A stretch of 7,032 nucleotides of DNA. Origin: Thermoplasmata archaeon (GTDB lineage: Archaea; Thermoplasmatota; B47-G6). The notes under the pieces are model-generated. The model had not been told where the DNA came from. It saw only the letters and a list, made by a program, of their open reading frames with translations, and made no database searches. Where the stretch lies: positions 1-7,032 of the forward strand of contig QMTU01000036.1 in the NCBI GenBank assembly GCA_003663585.1, read 5' to 3'. The position numbers and the translations under genes are program-made. Each line of letters opens with the position of its first letter. The first letter of the stretch is position 1. Shown piece after piece: positions 1-5,768 of this stretch.

Positions 1-1
1 A

Positions 2-103
2 GGGAGTCTCCGTTTTCACGAAGGCCCTCCGATGAACCCTGAGGGAGTTGAGGTTGATGTGCCCCAAGGCCTACATAGGCTTGCCAATGCCTATGTAGGC
101 TGA
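2..103 (+). CDS. Possible C-terminal tail of a gene entering from the left (low confidence)
   Basis: One plus-strand frame is open from the window edge to a TGA at 101-103 and reads like protein. Its residues include HEGPPMNPEGVEVDV followed by PQGLHRLANAYVG, with alternating acidic and aliphatic residues. About 33 residues are visible and I recognise no family. If real, the gene would be convergent with the minus-strand DUF59 gene and overlap its 3' end by 33 bases. The competing explanation is that this is only the antisense of a longer, interrupted DUF59 gene, because the minus strand is also open from the TAG at 71-73 to the edge. Nothing inside the window decides between the two. Confidence 0.25.
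   Translation, partial: GSLRFHEGPPMNPEGVEVDVPQGLHRLANAYVG
69..100. repeat. Perfect 12-bp inverted repeat with 8-base loop
   Basis: GCCTACATAGGC at 69-80 and GCCTATGTAGGC at 89-100 are exact reverse complements separated by TTGCCAAT. Each arm is itself a near-palindrome (GCCTA-NN-TAGGC). The repeat covers the last codons and the TAG stop of the minus-strand DUF59 gene. On the other strand it lies just before a TGA at 101-103. As RNA it would form a strong hairpin from either strand. It may be a 3'-end or termination element between convergent genes, or the scar of a template-switch mutation or assembly error. Confidence 0.8.
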
Positions 104-295
104 ACCCCGTATCCTTGCTGTCCTGTCCTCAATAGTAAGTCCGTATATCAGGCCCTCATCAACTATGTTGAGATCGGTCTCAGGATCTTTGACCTCCCTC
201 AAGGCGTTCAGAACCCTCTGAACCTCTGGAGGCAAGTTGATCCTGTTATTTCCCTTAGAGTGCCTCCTCCTCATGATTAAGTCCCAGATCCCCAA
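71..295 (-). CDS. DUF59/MIP18-family protein, apparently truncated at its C terminus
   Basis: This small cytoplasmic protein belongs to the DUF59 (MIP18/SufT-like) family, whose members help assemble or deliver Fe-S clusters. The diagnostic stretch is clear at about residues 22-53: PPEVQRVLNALREVKDPE, then a DLNIVDEGLIYGL segment and the start of a beta strand. Family members are usually about 100 residues or longer and continue through an S/T-P-x-C-type segment and a final helix and strand. Here the frame ends at 74 residues in GIGKPM followed by TAG, with no cysteine. The frame then stays open for 23 more codons to the window edge, so this may be a nonsense-interrupted gene or an alternative short ending. 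The start is uncertain. TTG at 295 has a GGTGAGG Shine-Dalgarno-like stretch only 4 bases away, while ATG at 274 has none. A TATA box at 317-324 would start the transcript near 295. Family assignment is fairly secure; whether it is functional is not. Confidence 0.65.
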   Translation of the reverse strand: MGIWDLIMRRRHSKGNNRINLPPEVQRVLNALREVKDPETDLNIVDEGLIYGLTIEDRTARIRGSAYIGIGKPM

Positions 296-316
296 ACTTC
301 CTCACCCGTCTTTGTG

Positions 317-324
317 GTTATACT
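317..324 (-). promoter_or_regulatory. TATA box for the DUF59 gene
   Basis: The minus strand reads AGTATAAC here. The expected archaeal start site, about 25-27 bases downstream, falls at about 294-296. That would give a leaderless message beginning at the TTG at 295, or a leader of about 20 bases to the ATG at 274. The match to the consensus is moderate. Confidence 0.35.
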
Positions 325-566
325 GAATCTTATGTGTTGTTCACCTTTATGAAGGTTTCTACAAAATTTCAATAGATCTAACAAGGAGCGAGTAACTCGC
401 ATGTGGTCTGACTAGCATATTCTAAAGTAGGATTCTCTTAATGGAACAAGAGAGCCTTCTAGCCGTGAAAAATCTGCATTTCTAGAAGCTAACAGGCAGA
501 TCTTAGGCAAGTGCTTGTATTATCCTGACATGATTATAAAGAGCAAATATTAAGCAGTCATAATGG

Positions 567-574
567 TTATATAA
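567..574 (+). promoter_or_regulatory. TATA box for the M20 hydrolase gene
   Basis: TTATATAA is a near-ideal archaeal TATA box. Its centre lies about 26 bases before position 597, where the transcript would begin, leaving a leader of roughly 13 bases that just includes the AGAGG ribosome-binding site at 597-601. Confidence 0.65.
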
Positions 575-577
575 TAT

Positions 578-592
578 TAGCGCTGTGCGCTA
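578..592. promoter_or_regulatory. Operator-like palindrome downstream of the TATA box
   Basis: TAGCGC-TGT-GCGCTA is a 6-bp inverted repeat around a 3-base centre. It is a GC-rich block in AT-rich DNA, between the TATA box (567-574) and the predicted transcript start (about 597) of the M20 gene. Archaeal repressors often bind in this position and block RNA polymerase recruitment. No binding protein is identified here, and the role is inferred from symmetry and position. Confidence 0.4.
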
Positions 593-596
593 GTTT

Positions 597-601
597 AGAG
601 G
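597..601 (+). promoter_or_regulatory. Ribosome-binding site of the M20 gene
   Basis: AGAGG lies 8 bases before the ATG at 610. An ATG at 602-604 is out of frame and runs into a stop after three codons, so 610 is the preferred start. Confidence 0.55.
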
Positions 602-609
602 ATGATTCA

Positions 610-1626
610 ATGACGCCCATATCACCTGAGGAGAGACAAAGGGTAAGGGATCTCCTTGAGGTGCTTACGAGAACTAAGTCTGTGTCAGGATCAGAAGATG
701 AAATAGCAAGCTTTCTGGAGAACGTCCTTGAAGATTTCGGATACTCTGTAAAAAGGGAGAAAAATAACGTGCTTGTTAACCCCAACAAGAACCTCATAGT
801 CACTGCCCACATGGACACAGTACCAATAAAGAGGGAGTTTTCACTTGACGCAGCTTATGCCTACGGTACAGGCTCCTGTGACGATAAAGCCAGCATAACC
901 GCAATCCTGGAGGCCCTTAGAGAAATTGAGGAGTTGAACTTTGGCATAGCTCTCTTCTACGATGAGGAGGAAAATGGGACAGGATCAATGGAATATGCCC
1001 ATAGGTATAGGCCAAAGATGGCTGTAGTAATGGAGCCTACTTCTCTTAATGTAGCATCAACTCACTACGGTAGCCTTGAAGTGATCGTGAGGGCTAGGGG
1101 CATCAGCGCACATGGAGCACATCCTGAGAAAGGTATAAACGCCATAGAGGAGTGCATTAAGTTTTACTATCATGTGAAGAGCATTCCTGGCATAATGTCC
1201 TCGATGCAGATGATTAGAGGAGGATCAGATGAACTTGTAATACCTGAGAGGTGCGAAGGTAGAATAGAGGTTCTTTTTCCTCCTGAGATTAAGTCTAGGG
1301 ACGTAATAGGAGCCATAGTAAGAGGAATTTCACACACGATCTCCATAGAGATAAAGGATTCTTATGACGGCACTTACTCTAGGAGAGTGGATAGACTTCT
1401 TGAGAAGGCACTTATGTCCATAGGACTAATCCCTAAAAGAGCTGTTATGAAGTCGTGGACGGACGCCCTTAATCTCGCAAAAGTGGGATGTGATGTTGTC
1501 GTTTGGGGTCCTGGGGAGCTCTATAGATGCCACACAGAAAAGGAGAGGGTGTCCATAGACGAGATTGTAATTGCAAAGAGAGCTCTGGTAGCGTTAAACA
1601 AAATCGTTAGGGAAGAGGAATGCTAG
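610..1626 (+). CDS. M20-family zinc deacylase/peptidase (ArgE/DapE/LysK type)
   Basis: This 338-residue cytoplasmic hydrolase probably uses two metal ions to cleave an amide bond, in the superfamily of acetylornithine deacetylase, succinyl-diaminopimelate desuccinylase and LysW-lysine hydrolase. The metal site is complete: TAHMDTVP (His67, Asp69), GTGSCDDK with the bridging Asp91, DEEE with catalytic and zinc-binding Glu at 119-120, Glu142 in VMEPT, and His308 in YRCHTEKE near the C terminus. The lid/dimerisation domain begins about residue 154 and carries SAHGAHPEKG (His168) at 166-175. The C-terminal WTDALNLAKVG and VVVWGPGE segments match the family. The length fits LysK-like members. No lysine or arginine biosynthesis gene is nearby, so the substrate is unknown and I give no symbol. 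ATG at 610 is supported by AGAGG 8 bases upstream and a TATA box at 567-574. The stop overlaps the convergent tldE stop. Confidence 0.85.
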   Translation: MTPISPEERQRVRDLLEVLTRTKSVSGSEDEIASFLENVLEDFGYSVKREKNNVLVNPNKNLIVTAHMDTVPIKREFSLDAAYAYGTGSCDDKASITAILEALREIEELNFGIALFYDEEENGTGSMEYAHRYRPKMAVVMEPTSLNVASTHYGSLEVIVRARGISAHGAHPEKGINAIEECIKFYYHVKSIPGIMSSMQMIRGGSDELVIPERCEGRIEVLFPPEIKSRDVIGAIVRGISHTISIEIKDSYDGTYSRRVDRLLEKALMSIGLIPKRAVMKSWTDALNLAKVGCDVVVWGPGELYRCHTEKERVSIDEIVIAKRALVALNKIVREEEC

Positions 1627-2957
1627 AGTCCTGCTATCGTAGATCCTCTTATCCTCACCATTGGAGACGCCATTCTACTACTAGGAATGAGCTTCTTTCC
1701 TATAAGGTCAAGTTTAGACTTTAGAACCTCGTAGAAATTATCTGAGAATGCCACACCCTTAACGGCGTGTTTTATCTCGCCATTCTCTATGAGGTATCCA
1801 TGGGAAATCGTCCCGTTAAGCTGTCCACTTATGTAGTTAGACAGCCAGTATCCTATGGATGTGCATATTAGTACTCCGCGCTTAGTCTCCTCTATAATCT
1901 CATCCTCAGTTGCATCTCCGGGCATAAGAACTATGTTATTGGGTCCAGGCGTGGTTCTTTGGCCAAGCCCTCCCCAGGCGTTTCCAGTGGACTCCCTTCC
2001 CTCCTTAGAGGCCGTATAATAATCATATATAAATGACCTCAGAACCCCTTTCTCCACGACGTGGAAGGTCTTTGTGGCTATTCCCTCACTGTCAAACTCT
2101 CTAGCACCTGGATATTGAGCCTCGTGAGGTCTTTCGACAAAGCTTATATGATCAGCTGCTATTTCACTCTCTAGCATGTCTTTAAGCGGTGATCTGTTCA
2201 TCTGAACGTTATATGCACTTATAGCAGGCCCTAGCATTACCTCAAGAACCCTTGAGAAAAGAAGGCCCTCAAACACGAGATCATAACTTCCCGTGCCTAT
2301 CTGCCTTGCGTCTAAGGCATCTAAGGCCCTTCTTGATATGTTCTCCATTAGATCCTTAAGCCTTATATCATCAATCCTTCTAAAGATTCTATTCTCCCCA
2401 TATGACCCTTCCTTAATCCCGTCCTTAGACTTCACACTTGCACTGAACATCACTGAGGTCTCCGCTGAGGAAACGCTCTCATCGTAGCTGTTCACTATTT
2501 TAGTCTCGGACTCTACAACGGCAATCCCAGTGGATATAGGCTTAAGTCTCTTATCATATGACGTGACGAGCTCACATGACCTCATTACAGCATCTGCAAG
2601 TCCCTCAATGGTAGTCTCAGCAGTCTTTTTATCATGCACTCCTGATATGCTTACCTTTGAAAGTCCTCTGGCTATTCCCGGCCAGTCCTTATCTTCTGGA
2701 GAGTTCTTGGCGATCTTTATTGCCTTAAGGAGGAGATCTTCAACGTTTACGAGTTCGTTTACTGTAGCGCTTGTTCCTCCTATTCTCTTGCCTACAGAGA
2801 CAAATATTCCAATGTTATAGCTTGTGACAACATTACTCTGATAGATCTTCTCTCCTACGGATGATACGCTCTTTCTCTTAGACTTTATAACGGTTATTCT
2901 TACATCAGACGCTCCAAGATCCTCTGCCCTCTTAACAAGACTCTCAATGTCTACCAT
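1623..2957 (-). CDS. tldE (pmbA): TldE/PmbA-family subunit of the TldD/TldE protease
   Basis: This 444-residue protein is the non-catalytic partner in the TldD/TldE complex, a cytoplasmic heterodimeric metalloprotease. In E. coli the complex matures microcin B17 and degrades the CcdA antitoxin; in archaea its substrates are poorly known. The modulator-of-gyrase fold is shown by the N-terminal segment (about 1-100), the central GTGSYDLVFEG segment (221-231) and a typical C terminus with GYWLSNYISGQLNG, NGEI, then ASPMVRIRGSTIAGL. The region equivalent to the TldD zinc helix, about residues 229-245, has no HExxxH motif, which separates this subunit from TldD. The gene starts two bases after the tldD stop, with GGAGGT at 2966-2971 spaced 8 bases from ATG 2957, so the two are cotranscribed. 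Its TAG stop shares CTAG with the stop of the convergent M20 gene. The length is normal and no damage is seen. Confidence 0.92.
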   Translation of the reverse strand: MVDIESLVKRAEDLGASDVRITVIKSKRKSVSSVGEKIYQSNVVTSYNIGIFVSVGKRIGGTSATVNELVNVEDLLLKAIKIAKNSPEDKDWPGIARGLSKVSISGVHDKKTAETTIEGLADAVMRSCELVTSYDKRLKPISTGIAVVESETKIVNSYDESVSSAETSVMFSASVKSKDGIKEGSYGENRIFRRIDDIRLKDLMENISRRALDALDARQIGTGSYDLVFEGLLFSRVLEVMLGPAISAYNVQMNRSPLKDMLESEIAADHISFVERPHEAQYPGAREFDSEGIATKTFHVVEKGVLRSFIYDYYTASKEGRESTGNAWGGLGQRTTPGPNNIVLMPGDATEDEIIEETKRGVLICTSIGYWLSNYISGQLNGTISHGYLIENGEIKHAVKGVAFSDNFYEVLKSKLDLIGKKLIPSSRMASPMVRIRGSTIAGL

Positions 2958-2959
2958 AT

Positions 2960-4360
2960 TTATCTACCTCCAACGATCATATTCCTCACACGCACGTATG
3001 GCCCTCCATCACCAACACGAACGCGCTGTCCACCCTTTCCACAACCACCGAATACGCTTGTCCTTATCTCAAGGCTCTTTCCAAGGCCATCCACGTTCTT
3101 AAGAACGTCTAGTATCATTCCCGTAAGAGTGACCCCTCTTACGGGCTCAGCAAGCTCTCCATCTCTTATTAGCCTGGAGTATCCAACACCAAATGTAAAC
3201 GTTCCAGCAGCGGGATTGACCTCTCCACCCCCAGCCCCCTTGCCTGTAATGTAGATTCCATAATCAACGTCCTCTAAAAGTTCCTCAAAGCTCATGTCGC
3301 CAGGCTCGATGTAGTAATTCGTCTGCCTCACTAGGACCTGATTTCTGAAGTCCTGAGCTCTAGCATTTCCAGTAGGGCTCATATTGAGTGCCTTGGCAAC
3401 AGCCCTTGAGGTTAGATATCCCGTAAGCTTGCCATCCTTGACTATGTATGTCTTTCCCTTAGGGACTCCCTCATCATCGTAGGGGAAGAAGTATCCGCCC
3501 TCTATTACTCCCTCATCTACTACGCTTACTTCTCTAGCAGCTATATCCTCTCCAATTCTATTTGCGAGCACACTTGCGTTAGCGTACACAGTATCTCCCT
3601 CGCTTGCATGGCCAAAGGCCTCATGTATTAAGAGCCCCACGACATCAGGATGAAGGACTACTGTGTATTTTCCAGCCTTTGGAGCGCTAGCCTTTACGAG
3701 TTCTAGTGCCATCTTAGAGACTTCCATAGCCATTTCGTTCCAATTCTGTGATCTTATGAACTCAAAGCCTGCAGATTGTGATCTGGAATCCCAAACCCTC
3801 TCCATTGATCCTGCCTCTCCAGCAACGCTTATATGAGATAGACCCACAAGCCTCGTAGTTACCTCCACGTTTATGCCATCGTTTGAGACTATAACCCTCC
3901 TATCAAGCTCGAGTCCCAGCCTTGTTGTAGTGGACTTTATGCCATCAAGTTCTCTTGCAGCTTTGTTCGTATTCATGAGGATCTCTATCTTCTCCTTCTC
4001 ATCTATGTCAAATGGGCACACTTTGTATGGTCCTACAACCTTGTCTTTCGCTGCTTTTACATCTGCGAGCTCGATTTCATAGGACTTGCCCTTAACTGCT
4101 TTTGCTGCATTAACAGCCTCTTCTACTGCTTTCTTTATGCTATTATCATCCAAGCTATTCGTCGATGAGAATCCCGGTGACTTGCCAACGAGAACGCTTA
4201 CTCCAATTCCAGACATGTCAGTATACGTGTACTCTGAAACCACTCCGTTCACAACAGATATAAGCTCATACTTTGTGTTGTTGAACCTTATAGTAACGTG
4301 TTCGGCGCCAAGTTTTTCTGCATATGTTAAAAACTTCTCTAAGTCTGGTATCTCCGCCAT
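2960..4360 (-). CDS. tldD: TldD catalytic subunit, zinc metalloprotease
   Basis: This 466-residue protein is the active subunit of the TldD/TldE protease, which cleaves unfolded peptides threaded into a closed chamber. The zinc motif HEAFGH lies at residues 246-251, followed by the family-typical ASEGD. Cys440 in the GGCGKGGQ segment near the C terminus corresponds to the third zinc ligand described for E. coli TldD. Other family features are the TGKGAGGGEVNPAAGTF stretch (372-388) and the C-terminal VRVGDGGPY. I start the gene at ATG 4360 because AGGAG (4369-4373) sits 8 bases upstream. A GTG at 4369 would add three residues but overlaps that ribosome-binding site. The gene heads the tldD-tldE operon, 91 bases downstream of a codirectional surface-protein gene, with its own TATA box at 4430-4437. 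All catalytic residues are intact. Confidence 0.94.
   Translation of the reverse strand: MAEIPDLEKFLTYAEKLGAEHVTIRFNNTKYELISVVNGVVSEYTYTDMSGIGVSVLVGKSPGFSSTNSLDDNSIKKAVEEAVNAAKAVKGKSYEIELADVKAAKDKVVGPYKVCPFDIDEKEKIEILMNTNKAARELDGIKSTTTRLGLELDRRVIVSNDGINVEVTTRLVGLSHISVAGEAGSMERVWDSRSQSAGFEFIRSQNWNEMAMEVSKMALELVKASAPKAGKYTVVLHPDVVGLLIHEAFGHASEGDTVYANASVLANRIGEDIAAREVSVVDEGVIEGGYFFPYDDEGVPKGKTYIVKDGKLTGYLTSRAVAKALNMSPTGNARAQDFRNQVLVRQTNYYIEPGDMSFEELLEDVDYGIYITGKGAGGGEVNPAAGTFTFGVGYSRLIRDGELAEPVRGVTLTGMILDVLKNVDGLGKSLEIRTSVFGGCGKGGQRVRVGDGGPYVRVRNMIVGGR
2966..2971 (-). promoter_or_regulatory. Ribosome-binding site of tldE, inside the end of tldD
   Basis: The minus strand reads GGAGGT, a perfect anti-16S match, 8 bases before the ATG at 2957. 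It is formed by the codons of the last Gly-Gly residues of TldD, so the C-terminal GGR of TldD and tldE translation initiation share the same bases. This supports translational coupling. Confidence 0.8.
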
Positions 4361-4368
4361 CACCCTCA

Positions 4369-4373
4369 CTCCT
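4369..4373 (-). promoter_or_regulatory. Ribosome-binding site of tldD
   Basis: The minus strand reads AGGAG with 8 bases to the ATG at 4360. It overlaps the alternative GTG start (4367-4369), which argues against that start. A second AT-rich box on the minus strand (TTTTTATATTC, 4380-4390) sits where a leaderless promoter would be, so both kinds of initiation remain possible. Confidence 0.55.
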
Positions 4374-4429
4374 AACCAGAATATAAAAACAACCAGAAGA
4401 GCATCATTTAGATCTAGTGTGCTAACAAC

Positions 4430-4437
4430 TATTTATA
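4430..4437 (-). promoter_or_regulatory. TATA box for the tldD-tldE operon
   Basis: The minus strand reads TATAAATA preceded by CTTAAAC, a good TATA box with a purine-containing upstream element. The start site would be near 4405-4410, giving a leader of about 45-50 bases before ATG 4360. It suggests that the operon is transcribed independently of the upstream surface-protein gene. Confidence 0.5.
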
Positions 4438-4441
4438 GTTT

Positions 4442-4451
4442 AAGAAAAATA
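4442..4451 (-). terminator. T-rich terminator after the surface-protein gene
   Basis: The minus strand reads TATTTTTCTT directly after the TGA at 4452-4454. Archaeal transcripts commonly end at such T-runs without a hairpin. It lies just before the tldD TATA box, consistent with separate transcription units, but the run is short and could be read through. Confidence 0.35.
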
Positions 4452-5630
4452 TCACCTTCTTCTAAGGGCTAGTACTGCTATAATCACGATGGTGGCATAG
4501 AAGATAATTGCAAAAATTATAGACAATGGTGGTATTCCAAAACCTTTTTCCTGGGGTTTAGGAGTAAATCCTGCTGAAGGAGATCCTCTAGAAAACTCAA
4601 CCATGTATGCATAGGAGTAGTTCTTCACTACCCTCACAACGAGGACTGCACTTCTGTTTCCGACAATAGTGCCAAGGTACGGTACTCCCCTTAAGGCCGT
4701 AGAGTACATCTTAGACCCGCTCTCGATGTTCATGAGAACAAGCGTGTTATTTCTCAGCACTAGTAAAATCCTCCCATTGGAGTAATCTAAGACTGAGAGA
4801 ACGTTCGTGAACACGGTTTCTCCCGTAAGCACATTAACTAAGTTCAGCCCTAGGAAAGCATATGGAAAGTAGACACTATATGAGAAGATGTACTTCACGA
4901 ATATCTTACTTTTAAAGGAGTAAACGGCTATAATATATCTCGAAACCCCCTCTCCAATAGCCTTTGACCTTATGAGAATATACGCAACGCTTTCATTAAA
5001 GAAAAGTATTTTCACAACCCTTGGAACTAAGTACTTTATCTCACTTACAACAACATTTCCTGAGTTGTTCAACAAAAAAATAATGTTCCTATAGTCCTCT
5101 ACAAATGCCAAGCCATCTTTTGTGTATAGAAAATCCACTAGCTTAAGTGCCGAGATATTATACCAGGAGAGGTTTATCAGAAGAACTAACGATCCGTTCA
5201 CATAAAGACTCGCTGTTGAGTTAAGAGTCCCTAAGGCCATAGAGTCCCTCATAAGCACCCTATCAAACTCTCCCAAGAACTCCAAGCTAGGCATTCTATA
5301 AAGCTTACCATCACAGACTGCGTAGTACTTATTAGCACTCACATTACCGCTGAGAACTTTATTAAACCCCATATCACTCTCATTAAACGCATAAAGTCCA
5401 GAATTACTGACAATAAATATGTGACCCTGAGAGACAATAATATCTCCCTTCTCAGGGGCTATTGAAAGGAGATCCACGGATGTGTATTTCTCCATTATGA
5501 AAACGTCTTTAGAGCTCGTCAGGATCACTGCAAAGCTGTCCCCTCCTGCAATGTCCTCAACATTTCCACTAATATAACTTGCACTTACTATTAACAAGGC
5601 CATCAGAGCTAACGTAGAGGATCCTACCAA
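4452..5630 (-). CDS. Secreted single-pass membrane protein with N-glycosylated ectodomain, function unknown
   Basis: I do not recognise a family for this 392-residue protein. It has a hydrophobic N-terminal segment (about 5-20) like a signal peptide, and a C-terminal transmembrane helix (about 368-389) followed by RRR, so the body should face outside with a short cytoplasmic tail. A low-complexity linker (SPSAGFTPKPQEKG) precedes the helix. The ectodomain alternates short strands and turns in a beta-rich, propeller-like way (for example GHIFIVSNSGLYAFN), but I cannot define blades. It has eleven N-x-S/T sequons (Asn 83, 96, 137, 145, 153, 158, 188, 212, 294, 325, 337) and a single cysteine (106), which fits an archaeal surface glycoprotein. 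The start is TTG at 5630 with AGGTG 7 bases upstream. No ATG, GTG or TTG lies further upstream in frame before a stop at 5676-5678. It is divergent from the DUF763 gene and upstream of tldD. Confidence 0.75.
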   Translation of the reverse strand: MVGSSTLALMALLIVSASYISGNVEDIAGGDSFAVILTSSKDVFIMEKYTSVDLLSIAPEKGDIIVSQGHIFIVSNSGLYAFNESDMGFNKVLSGNVSANKYYAVCDGKLYRMPSLEFLGEFDRVLMRDSMALGTLNSTASLYVNGSLVLLINLSWYNISALKLVDFLYTKDGLAFVEDYRNIIFLLNNSGNVVVSEIKYLVPRVVKILFFNESVAYILIRSKAIGEGVSRYIIAVYSFKSKIFVKYIFSYSVYFPYAFLGLNLVNVLTGETVFTNVLSVLDYSNGRILLVLRNNTLVLMNIESGSKMYSTALRGVPYLGTIVGNRSAVLVVRVVKNYSYAYMVEFSRGSPSAGFTPKPQEKGFGIPPLSIIFAIIFYATIVIIAVLALRRR

Positions 5631-5637
5631 TTTTTTA

Positions 5638-5642
5638 CACCT
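5638..5642 (-). promoter_or_regulatory. Ribosome-binding site selecting a TTG start
   Basis: The minus strand reads AGGTG followed by TAAAAAA (7 bases) and TTG at 5630. This supports TTG initiation of the surface-protein gene. That start leaves out the two lysines and the arginine encoded just upstream, which would make a good positive n-region for the signal peptide. Confidence 0.5.
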
Positions 5643-5681
5643 AATCGCGTCGACACGTAAAACATGAAGTGCCCACTAGAA

Positions 5682-5691
5682 GTATATTAAA
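5682..5691 (-). promoter_or_regulatory. TATA box for the surface-protein gene
   Basis: The minus strand reads TTTAATATAC. Transcription would begin about 25 bases downstream, near 5660, giving a leader of about 30 bases that contains the AGGTG ribosome-binding site. Confidence 0.5.
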
Positions 5692-5732
5692 CGTTCGGCT
5701 ATTAACCTTCACTACTACACAACGGTTGAAAA

Positions 5733-5742
5733 CTTTTAAAAA
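5733..5742 (+). promoter_or_regulatory. TATA box for the DUF763 gene (leaderless)
   Basis: CTTTTAAAAA preceded by TTGAAAA resembles a BRE-TATA pair. The start site would fall about 26 bases on, near 5764-5768, at or just before the ATG at 5769. No Shine-Dalgarno sequence precedes that ATG, so a leaderless transcript is likely. Confidence 0.6.
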
Positions 5743-5768
5743 GATGTACGTGCCCTAAAGATAACGTC

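Larger units (their letters stand above)
296..609. other. Long divergent intergenic region with several small inverted repeats
   Basis: These 314 bases separate divergent genes and hold no convincing coding region. They contain one promoter per flanking gene and three neighbouring inverted repeats. The first is GCGAGT-A-ACTCGC at 388-400. The second pairs TCTCTT (434-439) with AAGAGA (448-453). The third pairs CTTCTAG (456-462) with CTAGAAG (482-488). A further pairing, ATCTGC (472-477) with GCAGAT (496-501), would compete with the third. I see no tRNA, no clear C/D-box pair and no CRISPR-like repetition. The region could encode a structured RNA or hold regulator sites, but neither is shown. 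Confidence 0.5.

Noticed and set aside
71..73. TAG as a pyrrolysine codon in the DUF59 gene.
   Set aside because: At least two sound neighbouring genes end with TAG, and a local genome-wide TAG recoding would extend them into antisense sequence. Kept only as an untested alternative.
441..485. A 14-codon plus-strand reading frame containing LLAVKNLHF, which resembles the N terminus of an ABC-transporter ATPase.
   Set aside because: It stops after 14 codons, has no ribosome-binding site, and no Walker A or other ABC motif follows in any frame. The likeness is short enough to be chance.
296..609. A tRNA or C/D-box sRNA in the long intergenic region.
   Set aside because: There is no T-loop-like GGTTCRAATCC stretch, and no paired C (RTGATGA) and D (CTGA) boxes at suitable spacing on either strand.
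4380..4390. AT-rich box TTTTTATATTC on the minus strand as the main tldD promoter.
   Set aside because: It would imply a leaderless message starting at about 4360, but a well-spaced AGGAG ribosome-binding site just upstream of the ATG favours the TATA box at 4430-4437. Not fully excluded.
4086..4472. A 128-codon open frame on the plus strand opposite the 5' part of tldD.
   Set aside because: It lies antisense to a well-conserved gene, is rich in Ser/Thr/Phe as expected for a shadow frame, and has no promoter or family match.
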